Assembly: GCA_018648945.1 (NCBI GenBank) | Contig: JABGQJ010000150.1 | Location: 1 to 13,190 of the forward strand | Length of the DNA stretch: 13,190 nucleotides | Reading direction: 5' to 3' | From: Victivallales bacterium | Lineage (GTDB): Bacteria; Verrucomicrobiota; Lentisphaeria; Oligosphaerales; Lenti-02 | Shown here: piece after piece, positions 7,467-12,672 of the stretch | How positions within the stretch are numbered: position 1 is the stretch's first letter | How the letters are laid out: each line of letters begins with the position of its first letter | Notes under the pieces: model-generated | What the model was told of the DNA's origin: nothing | Database searches by the model: none | The model's input: the letters and a program-made list of their open reading frames with translations, nothing else | Program-made: the position numbers and the translations under genes

Positions 7467-8455
7467 GGAACGTCCACGGTATCCAGAATGGTCTGCACGA
7501 TCTCTTCGGAGGTCTTTTCCTCGGCTTCCGCCTCGTAGGTGGGGACGACGCGGTGGCGGAAGACATCCATGGCGACGGACTTCACATCCTGCGGGGTCAC
7601 GTACCCACGCCCGGACATAAGGGCTTGCCCGCGGGCACCCATGGCCAGGAAGAGCGTGGCGCGGGGACTGGCCCCGTAGCGGATCAGATCGGTCAGTTCG
7701 GCTAGGTCGTAGTCGGCGGGATTGCGGGTGGCGTTGACCAGATCAACGATGTACTCGCCGATCTTCTCGTCCATGAAGATCTCGTCGGCCAGCCGCCGGA
7801 CCCGGAGGATGTCCTCGGGCTTGGCGACGGCATCGACCGCCATGTCCGGCTCGGTGGTGGCCATGCGATGCAGGACTTCCAGCTCGTGCTCCTTGCTCAG
7901 GTAGTCCACCTTGACCTTGAACATGAAGCGGTCGACCTGGGCTTCCGGCAAGGGATAGGTACCTTCCTGCTCCACGGGGTTCTGGGTGGCGATGACCAGG
8001 AAGGGATCGTCCAGGTGACGCACCTGGCCGCCAAGACTGACCTGGCGTTCCTGCATGGATTCGAGCAGGGCGCTCTGCACCTTGGCGGGGGCGCGGTTGA
8101 TCTCGTCCGCCAGCACGATATTGGCGAAGATCGGTCCCCACTCGATCATGAACTCATCCTTGAGATGCTTGTAGATGCGAGTGCCGGTGATATCGGCCGG
8201 CAGCATGTCGGGGGTGAACTGGATGCGGGTGAAGGAGGCGTGCAGAGTGCGCGCCAGGGTGGTGACGGTCAGAGTCTTGGCCAGACCCGGCACCCCCTCG
8301 ATCAGCACGTGCTGATTGCAGATCAGGGCGAGGAGCAACCGGTCGACAAGGTGTTCCTGCCCGACGATCACGCGGGATATCTGGTGGCGGATCTCGTTGA
8401 GGATCCCACTTTCGGCGGCGACGCGCTCGCCAATCTGCTTCACATCCAGCGCCAT
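7463..8455 (-). CDS. moxR: MoxR-family AAA+ ATPase
   Basis: The protein has 330 aa, a normal length for MoxR. Visible motifs are Walker A GVPGLAKT at 54-61, Walker B IVLADEINRAPAK at 113-125 with Asp117-Glu118, sensor 1 ATQNP at 156-160, arginine finger region PEAQVDRF (Arg176) and sensor 2 GASPRA with Arg265. GTYPLPEAQ and LLESMQERQV are hallmark MoxR stretches. The C-terminal lid domain is present, and the protein ends 30 residues after VFRHRVVPTYEAEAE. It is a cytoplasmic ring ATPase thought to act as a chaperone for metal-binding VWA proteins, here DUF58, BatA and BatB. The ATG at 8455 is supported by AAGGAG at 8463-8468. It is the first gene of the operon, and its stop overlaps the DUF58 start. 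The alternative name would be a Bat-associated MoxR subfamily ATPase. Confidence 0.95.
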   Translation of the reverse strand: MALDVKQIGERVAAESGILNEIRHQISRVIVGQEHLVDRLLLALICNQHVLIEGVPGLAKTLTVTTLARTLHASFTRIQFTPDMLPADITGTRIYKHLKDEFMIEWGPIFANIVLADEINRAPAKVQSALLESMQERQVSLGGQVRHLDDPFLVIATQNPVEQEGTYPLPEAQVDRFMFKVKVDYLSKEHELEVLHRMATTEPDMAVDAVAKPEDILRVRRLADEIFMDEKIGEYIVDLVNATRNPADYDLAELTDLIRYGASPRATLFLAMGARGQALMSGRGYVTPQDVKSVAMDVFRHRVVPTYEAEAEEKTSEEIVQTILDTVDVP

Positions 8456-8462
8456 GGCGCTT

Positions 8463-8468
8463 CTCCTT
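8463..8468 (-). promoter_or_regulatory. Ribosome binding site of moxR
   Basis: AAGGAG on the minus strand is spaced 7 bases from the ATG at 8455. It supports that start and shows that the first operon gene has its own strong initiation signal. Confidence 0.75.
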
Positions 8469-8563
8469 GGCTAATCACAGAATCCAGACACAGAGAGCCC
8501 ATACCATAGCCCGGAACTCGGCGGGGGCACGCTCTCATGGGGAATCCATCTCTACGCGCCGGG

Positions 8564-8580
8564 GGTTCCGCTTCGGAACC
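8564..8580. repeat. Perfect 7-bp inverted repeat, 3-base loop
   Basis: GGTTCCG, loop CTT, CGGAACC. It is a tight hairpin about 110 bases upstream of moxR, immediately followed by a second one. There is no U-tract on either strand, so it is not an intrinsic terminator. It could be an operator, an mRNA leader hairpin or part of a REP-like element. Confidence 0.6.
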
Positions 8581-8585
8581 GGACC

Positions 8586-8600
8586 TCGCCCCAAGGGCGA
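8586..8600. repeat. Perfect 6-bp inverted repeat, 3-base loop
   Basis: TCGCCC, loop CAA, GGGCGA. It lies 5 bases from the hairpin at 8564-8580, so the two would form a tandem stem-loop pair in a transcript from the minus strand. Its function is unknown. Confidence 0.55.
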
Positions 8601-8703
8601 TGGTACGAAATGCAACTGACCACCAGCCGCCAGACTGGTTCCATGCCATGACGCGTTTTTCTCTGCTGGTTGTGCAGAACGTCAAGGGAGTTGAGGAGTT
8701 CGA

Positions 8704-8741
8704 CTTCCGGCACTCTCGTTCCGACGGGACGTATCCGGAAG
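8704..8741. repeat. Compound inverted repeat downstream of the URO-D gene
   Basis: The outer arms CTTCCGG (8704-8710) and CCGGAAG (8735-8741) enclose an inner hairpin: CGTTCC (8717-8722), loop GAC, GGGACG (8726-8731) with one G-U pair on the plus strand. It sits 56 bases past the URO-D stop, where a 3' stabilising structure or terminator would be expected, but the minus strand has no U-run after it. On the plus strand a TGTTTT follows shortly after, although no plus-strand gene precedes it. Confidence 0.45.
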
Positions 8742-8796
8742 CGTCTGTTTTCCCTGGCTACTCGTGCTGTAGAACGTTGATCGGGAGTTGGCGGGG

Positions 8797-9867
8797 TCAA
8801 CGGGCGGCGACATCCACCATGCATGCCTGCCATGCGGAGTAGATCCGACGGGCTTCGTCGATGGACGGCGCGCGGGTATTCAGGACGAGGGTGCGTCCCC
8901 CTTGGCGAGGGACGTCGCGGACGGGGTCCCGCGCGAGGAACGCGTCCATCCTGGCGGGGGTGGTGAGGTCCACATCGCCGACGACCGCCACGCGTGACTG
9001 CATCCGGGCGAGTGCCGAATCGCCGAGGAACACGTCTGGTCCCTGCCAGTTGTCCACGCCGCCCACGTGCGGTGACTCGCAGAGCACCGGCAGCACGTGC
9101 CCCGAGGGGGCTGGGGTGGTGCAGAAGTGGATCATCAGGCGCCCGTACCGTTCGCCGAACCGGGCCAGGATGGGCAGCACGAACTGGCGGAGCAGGTCGG
9201 GCGAGAGATTCACGATGGCATCGCAGGGCAACCGCAGGCCGGGAAAGTGGATGCCGCGATTGGTCACGAACTCGCTTGGCGTACCGCGCAGTTCGGCGCG
9301 CACGGCATCGATCACCTGAATGCAGAGCGAGGTGAGATTCTCCAGGAAGCGCAGGGCGAGCTCCGGCTTCAGGATCAGCGAGGTCAGGAACTCCTCGCCG
9401 GGGACGAGCAACTGGGCGAGGTCAAAGGGCGAGGAGCAAGGGGGGAAGCACAGGGAGAAGCCCTCGGGGAGAGCGCCCTTTGCAGCTTGGAGGACCTCCA
9501 TCATCTCGTCCATGAGGGAACTCTCAAGCGTGGGCACACCGGCGGCAACGGCATCTTCAATGGTGGGGAAGAGTGCCCCGACGATGTCGCAGGAGCCCGG
9601 GATACGGATCCGTTCCGCTCCGTAGAAGCTGGGAACCAGAATGCACTGGTAGTTGGCGATGCTCACGAAAGGCAGCCAGTCCGAACCCACCTCAGCCTTC
9701 GGCAGGACCGCTGCTGCCGCCCGCCGCACGGCCGCCGCTGTGTCGGCCTCGTATTCCTGCGCCTTCGGGAGGGGCTGGCACGGCGGGGAGACGATCAGCG
9801 GAATCCGCGAGTCCTGGCCCGCGAAGGCCCGTTGGTAGAGGGCGATGGTCTCTGAGTGGTTGTGCAT
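8797..9867 (-). CDS. Uroporphyrinogen decarboxylase (URO-D) superfamily protein, not canonical HemE
   Basis: The protein has 356 aa from ATG at 9867 (MHNHSETIALYQRAFAGQDS). An upstream ATG at 9966 would add 33 residues without family character and would overlap the divergent promoter, so the shorter start is preferred. The family pattern is visible in DIVGALFPTIEDAVAAGVP, PFDLAQLLVPGEEFLTSLI, PELALRFLENLTSLCIQVID, MIHFCTTP near 245-252 and GGVDNWQGPD near 269-278. The HemE substrate loop RQAGRY is absent. The relatives are the corrinoid/cobamide methyltransferases (MtaA/MtbA-like), which bind zinc through His-X-Cys plus a later Cys. Here His247-X-Cys249 is present, but the region where the last Cys usually lies reads VLNTRAP. 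Methyl transfer is therefore possible but unproven. It is divergent from the thymidylate synthase gene. No clear Shine-Dalgarno is seen. Confidence 0.75.
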   Translation of the reverse strand: MHNHSETIALYQRAFAGQDSRIPLIVSPPCQPLPKAQEYEADTAAAVRRAAAAVLPKAEVGSDWLPFVSIANYQCILVPSFYGAERIRIPGSCDIVGALFPTIEDAVAAGVPTLESSLMDEMMEVLQAAKGALPEGFSLCFPPCSSPFDLAQLLVPGEEFLTSLILKPELALRFLENLTSLCIQVIDAVRAELRGTPSEFVTNRGIHFPGLRLPCDAIVNLSPDLLRQFVLPILARFGERYGRLMIHFCTTPAPSGHVLPVLCESPHVGGVDNWQGPDVFLGDSALARMQSRVAVVGDVDLTTPARMDAFLARDPVRDVPRQGGRTLVLNTRAPSIDEARRIYSAWQACMVDVAAR

Positions 9868-9959
9868 AGTCTTGGCTACTTTCCGGCACAAGAAGGTGGC
9901 GTTGCATGCTCGGGCCCAACCATCATTCCGTCGGTGGGTAGACGCAAGTGCTCGACCTG

Positions 9960-9988
9960 TTGCCATTTTGCGCCATGGCGTCTATTGT
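9960..9988 (+). promoter_or_regulatory. Sigma70-type promoter for the thymidylate synthase-like gene
   Basis: A -35 TTGCCA (9960-9965) and -10 TATTGT (9983-9988) are separated by exactly 17 bases, giving a predicted start near 9995 and a leader of about 50 bases. The spacer contains the perfect 10-bp palindrome CGCCATGGCG (9971-9980), a possible repressor site. The promoter lies in the 176-base divergent intergenic region (9868-10043). No comparable promoter is evident for the leftward URO-D gene. Confidence 0.5.
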
Positions 9989-10031
9989 CAGGGAACCGGG
10001 CGCGGTGCCCGTCGGAACTCGACCTACCTCC

Positions 10032-10037
10032 AGGAGA
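10032..10037 (+). promoter_or_regulatory. Ribosome binding site fixing the thymidylate synthase-like start
   Basis: AGGAGA is placed 6 bases before the ATG at 10044. It selects this start over the upstream in-frame ATG at 9948, which lies ahead of the promoter. Confidence 0.8.
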
Positions 10038-10043
10038 CGCACC

Positions 10044-10883
10044 ATGACTGAGATCCCCGTGTTGTTCGTCCGTGGTCGGACCATTGCCGAGGCTTGGGAG
10101 AAGTCGCTGATCGAGCTGCATGAGCATGGCGGGATCATGGAGACGCAGTACGACCGGCCGGACGATCCCCCGAGCAAGGACGCGACGATGACCATCGTCA
10201 TCGATGATCCCCTCGGCGAGCCGATGATCCACAAGGACTTCCCCGGCGGGCTCGAAGACCTGCAGGAATACGTGATGGAGGTGGTTGAGGGGATCAAGAA
10301 CCACCTGGTGCGCGACCCGAACGACCCCGAGGATACCCGCTGGGAGTACACCTACAACGAACGTCTCTTCGCGTATGTGGTGCCGGGACTGGATGGCGTT
10401 GTCGACCAGATCGAGTTGGTGGCGCAGAAACTGGCCGAGGCCCCGCACACGCGTCGCGCCCAGGCCATTACCTGGAAGGTCTGGGAAGACAACGAGTGCT
10501 ATGATCCGGCCTGCCTGCAGAGCATCTGGTGCCGCCTGACCGAGGACGACGGGGGCTATGTGTTGAATACCAACATCCGCTTCCGCTCCAACGATGCCTA
10601 CAAAGCGGCCTTCATGAACATGTTCGCGCTGGTGCAGTTGCAGGCCAAGATCGCCGAGCGTGTCGCCGAACTGAGCGGGAAGCCCTGCCGGGTTGGGCGG
10701 TATGTCCATATGGCGGACAGCTACCACATCTACGGCTCCTACTTCGCCGAGTTCAAGGACCGCTTCCTCGCCAATCTGGAACGCCGCAGCTTCGAGGAAC
10801 GCGTCTTCAACTATGCGGACGTGAAGTTCATCATGGACGAGGCACGGCCCGCGATCATGGAGAAGATCGCGAAGATGGAGTAG
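10044..10883 (+). CDS. ThyA-fold thymidylate synthase-like protein (methanogen-like type)
   Basis: The protein has 279 aa from ATG at 10044. It belongs to the thymidylate synthase/dCMP hydroxymethylase superfamily, judging by spaced signatures: the catalytic cysteine motif DPACLQ (Cys157), RSND at 181-184 (the ThyA R-S-x-D phosphate-binding motif), Asn192 eight residues after Asp184, and DSYHIYG with His228 and Tyr230 (ThyA D-x-H-x-Y). In ThyA the Asn at this spacing distinguishes dUMP from dCMP, whereas hydroxymethylases carry Asp, so the sequence favours dTMP synthesis. Overall it does not look like E. coli ThyA: the N-terminal half (EIPVLFVRGRTIAEAWEKSL, YNERLFAY) and RRAQAITWKVWED resemble the methanogen-type synthases. 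The expected reaction is 5,10-methylene-tetrahydrofolate-dependent methylation of dUMP. It ends 15 bases from the convergent DUF188 gene. The superfamily is certain; the exact substrate and cofactor are less so. Confidence 0.85.
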   Translation: MTEIPVLFVRGRTIAEAWEKSLIELHEHGGIMETQYDRPDDPPSKDATMTIVIDDPLGEPMIHKDFPGGLEDLQEYVMEVVEGIKNHLVRDPNDPEDTRWEYTYNERLFAYVVPGLDGVVDQIELVAQKLAEAPHTRRAQAITWKVWEDNECYDPACLQSIWCRLTEDDGGYVLNTNIRFRSNDAYKAAFMNMFALVQLQAKIAERVAELSGKPCRVGRYVHMADSYHIYGSYFAEFKDRFLANLERRSFEERVFNYADVKFIMDEARPAIMEKIAKME

Positions 10884-10898
10884 CCCCGGCCGATCCGG

Positions 10899-11360
10899 TC
10901 AGTTCGTCGGGTTGCGTCGGCGAATGGCCTGGATGGCGGTATCGAGGGCCTGCAGGAAGCGGGAGCGGTCTGCCTGCTGCAAGGGCGGCGGACCGCCGGT
11001 AACGGCACCGAGATCCCGGAGGTCGGACATCAGATCACGGGTGGCCAGCACGGACCCGATGTTCTGTGGGGTGAAGGGCTTGCCCGTCGTGCCCAGCGCG
11101 ACGGCGCCCTTCTTGATGGCGCGGTCGGCGAGGGGGATGTCGGCAGTGATGACGATATCATCGACCCCGGCTTGCTCGACGATCCAGTCGTCCGCCACGT
11201 CCGGTCCGTCCTGTACGAGCTGGAAGTGGACCGATGCATCGTTCGGCGTCTGCATCCAGGAATTGGCCACAAGGGTCACCTCCAGGTTGCAGCGGCGGGC
11301 TACACGGTAGATTTCCTGCTTGACAGGGCAGGCATCGGCATCGACGAAGATATGGAGCAA
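10899..11360 (-). CDS. UPF0178/DUF188 family protein (YaiI/YqxD)
   Basis: The protein has 153 aa, the normal family length. Diagnostic motifs are all present: FVDADACPVKQEI at 5-17, ITADIPLADRAI at 71-82, GKPFTPQNIG at 93-102, LATRDLMSDLR and TGGPPP at 121-126. The conserved acidic residues (Asp7, Asp9, Asp74) suggest a metal-binding site like that of PIN-like nucleases, but no activity is established for the family. The start is a TTG at 11360, not ATG: the reading TTG CTC CAT ATC TTC begins exactly where family members begin, and no upstream in-frame start fits better. It is 19 bases downstream of the small exported protein gene and could be co-transcribed with it. It converges on the thymidylate synthase gene with no obvious intrinsic terminator between them. 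Confidence 0.93.
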   Translation of the reverse strand: MLHIFVDADACPVKQEIYRVARRCNLEVTLVANSWMQTPNDASVHFQLVQDGPDVADDWIVEQAGVDDIVITADIPLADRAIKKGAVALGTTGKPFTPQNIGSVLATRDLMSDLRDLGAVTGGPPPLQQADRSRFLQALDTAIQAIRRRNPTN

Positions 11361-11379
11361 GGCGGTACTCTCTGGATGA

Positions 11380-11784
11380 TCAATCGGCGGCCGTGAACTC
11401 GAGGTCGATCCTCAGATCGTGCCCTTTCTTCACCACCAGGTTGTGGAGGTCATAGGCACCGAATCCCTTCGCCTGCACGAGCATGACATAGGTGCCGGGC
11501 TGGAGCCAGATCTCATAGGCCTTCTTGCCGCGCTTCAGTTCCTCGGCATCGGCCTTGGCAACCTGCTTCTTGGCAGTGTTCAGGATCGTGACGGTGAACG
11601 CCGGGGCGTCCTTCGCGATCCCCACGACCCGGCCCTTCGCGGCCCAGGCCTCATGCCCCTTCTTCAGGTAGCGGGGTTTGCCTGACTCGATCTTGCCCAG
11701 TCTCTCTGCGGCGTGGACGGGGGCAAGCATGGCGATCATGGCGAGCATGGTGCAAGCGGTTCGGCAGAGCATGGTTGGGTTCAT
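11380..11784 (-). CDS. Small exported beta-rich protein of unknown function
   Basis: The protein has 134 aa. Residues 1-25 are a signal peptide (MNPTMLCRTACTMLAMIAML, then APVHA; cleavage likely after VHA). The mature part is rich in Lys and predicted beta strands: FTVTILNT, then LQPGTYVMLVQAKGFGAYDL and NLVVKKGHDLRIDLEF. The PGTY..LVQAKGF pattern followed by a final strand pair recalls carboxypeptidase-regulatory-like or PEGA-type beta-sandwich domains, but I do not recognise the family. The ATG at 11784 is chosen over one at 11874 because it has AAGGAG at 11793-11798 and begins a proper signal peptide; the upstream extension is Arg/Cys-rich and not protein-like. It is probably secreted to the periplasm or outside. 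It lies 120 bases downstream of another exported unknown and upstream of the DUF188 gene. Confidence 0.78.
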   Translation of the reverse strand: MNPTMLCRTACTMLAMIAMLAPVHAAERLGKIESGKPRYLKKGHEAWAAKGRVVGIAKDAPAFTVTILNTAKKQVAKADAEELKRGKKAYEIWLQPGTYVMLVQAKGFGAYDLHNLVVKKGHDLRIDLEFTAAD

Positions 11785-11792
11785 TGGTAGGG

Positions 11793-11798
11793 CTCCTT
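11793..11798 (-). promoter_or_regulatory. Ribosome binding site of the small exported protein
   Basis: AAGGAG is placed 8 bases before the ATG at 11784, deciding that start against the longer frame that opens at 11874. Confidence 0.75.
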
Positions 11799-11818
11799 TT
11801 GGGCGTCTGTGCCGACAG

Positions 11819-11840
11819 GTATGCGCACGGGGCCGCATAC
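11819..11840. promoter_or_regulatory. Perfect 7-bp inverted repeat, possible operator
   Basis: GTATGCG (11819-11825) and CGCATAC (11834-11840) flank an 8-base loop, 35 bases upstream of the exported protein start. No U-tract follows on the minus strand, so an operator or leader hairpin is more likely than a terminator. A weak promoter-like pair lies just upstream on the minus strand (TTGCAT at 11869-11874 and TATCCC at 11846-11851, 17-base spacer), which would put this palindrome across the transcription start. Confidence 0.4.
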
Positions 11841-11904
11841 AGTACGGGATACACCAGCGACGCCAGGGATGCAAGTGATATGGATGGGGACGGAGGGTTG
11901 CGAG

Positions 11905-12603
11905 TCAGGGAGCCGGCTGGGGGGGCTTCCCCGCCTTGGCGGCTCGCCGCCTGCCCTCGTGTTTGGCCACGAAGTCGTCGAGGTGGGTGCCGGAGGGCTT
12001 GACGGCACTCAAGACCTCGATGTTGAGCGGGACCACGAGGGTGTCCAGGTCCACGGCGCGGCTACCAGTGTAGATGGTGAGGGTTGGGTGGAAGGCCGCG
12101 GGTGGCTTGACAAGTTGCAGTTTGCCCCCCTGACGCGTGGCACCTGCCTGGGCGGGCAGACGCTGGAACCCGGGCTTGAAGGCGGCCTGACTGCGGATGG
12201 CGAACACAACCCCGGCTCCGTCCTCGTCTTCCGCTCCTCTGCGAGGAGGCACCGGAGGCCTTGCCCCGCGCTCGGGGTTGAGGACGATCCGGAGCCTGTC
12301 CGCCTCGATCTCCGAGAGCAGATCGACGAGGCGCTGCACGTCCTCGGAAGTCGTGACGTCCATGTAGTAGGAGGGGGTGTCGCCGCCACCGAAGCCGAAC
12401 AACATACTCCAGCCCTCCGTCCGAACCGGGTCGTTGGCCAGCTCCAACACCCCCTTGGGCCAGCCGAGGCGCTTGGCTGTCTCGACCGGCACGGCACTCC
12501 CTTTCGGGACCGTTTTCCGGAAGCTCGCCCATCCCAGGCTGACCAGGGGAGCTAGGAACAGCAGGGATAGGAAGGACCGTCGAGCGAATCGCGCCGTATC
12601 CAT
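11905..12603 (-). CDS. Exported protein of unknown family with Tat-like N-terminus
   Basis: The protein has 232 aa. The N-terminus MDTARFARRSFLSLLFLAPL has a twin-arginine pair followed by SFL and a hydrophobic run, resembling a Tat signal (RRxFL). The cleavage site is unclear, perhaps near GWASF. The mature region has no motif I recognise. It contains a GWSMLFGFGGGDTPSYYMDV segment near 64-83, a helix SEDVQRLVDLLSEIEADRLRI near 86-106, an Arg/Pro/acidic low-complexity linker near 111-130, a beta-rich part at 131-200 and a basic Pro-rich tail. The ATG at 12603 has GGAG at 12612-12615, 8 bases away. It follows the HAD gene by 69 bases and precedes the small exported gene by 120, so the minus-strand set may be co-transcribed. 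The function is unknown. Confidence 0.72.
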   Translation of the reverse strand: MDTARFARRSFLSLLFLAPLVSLGWASFRKTVPKGSAVPVETAKRLGWPKGVLELANDPVRTEGWSMLFGFGGGDTPSYYMDVTTSEDVQRLVDLLSEIEADRLRIVLNPERGARPPVPPRRGAEDEDGAGVVFAIRSQAAFKPGFQRLPAQAGATRQGGKLQLVKPPAAFHPTLTIYTGSRAVDLDTLVVPLNIEVLSAVKPSGTHLDDFVAKHEGRRRAAKAGKPPQPAP

Positions 12604-12672
12604 CGGACAGTCTCCATATTGGCAGGCAGACTAACGACCTGTACGTATGACAACGCCCGGGAGCTGCGTTTC
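12604..12672. other. Short intergenic region between the HAD gene and the exported protein
   Basis: These 69 bases contain the GGAG ribosome site (12612-12615). A TTGTCA on the minus strand could be a -35, but no acceptable -10 follows at the right distance. There is no hairpin with a U-tract, so read-through from the HAD gene is possible. Confidence 0.35.

Larger units (their letters stand above)
8456..8796. other. Gene-free 341-base intergenic region with several inverted repeats
   Basis: The stretch lies between the URO-D gene stop and the moxR start. Both are on the minus strand, so it holds the 3' region of one and the leader of the Bat operon. Short open frames cross it, but none has coding character, a conserved-looking product or a good ribosome site. 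It contains two tight hairpins (8564-8580 and 8586-8600), a looser ACCAG/CTGGT pair (8622-8639) and a compound hairpin (8704-8741). I found no convincing sigma70 promoter on the minus strand; the nearest -10-like string is TATGGT at 8502-8507, without a good -35. The operon promoter is presumably here. The region could be a structured leader or a dispersed repeat element. Confidence 0.6.

Noticed and set aside
6147..7538. 463-codon open frame on the plus strand
   Set aside because: It is antisense to the parvulin and DUF58 genes, which have full family motifs. Its product has no recognisable domain; long antisense frames are expected in GC-rich coding DNA.
8552..8833. Possible small genes in the moxR leader (minus-strand frames of about 80-90 codons)
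   Set aside because: The frames overlap the end of the URO-D gene or moxR, lack good ribosome sites and encode Arg/Gly-rich strings shaped by the palindromes.
9868..9966. 33-residue N-terminal extension of the URO-D protein
   Set aside because: It lacks family similarity and runs into the divergent promoter; the start at 9867 gives the expected N-terminus.
9948..10043. 32-residue N-terminal extension of the thymidylate synthase-like protein
   Set aside because: It begins upstream of the predicted promoter, whereas AGGAGA precedes the ATG at 10044.
10884..10898. Bidirectional terminator between convergent genes
   Set aside because: Only a short CCGG/CCGG pairing is present with no U-tract, and 15 bases is too little for a convincing intrinsic terminator.
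11809..12555. 248-codon plus-strand frame over the exported protein gene
   Set aside because: It is antisense to a gene with a signal sequence and a ribosome site; the frame itself has neither.
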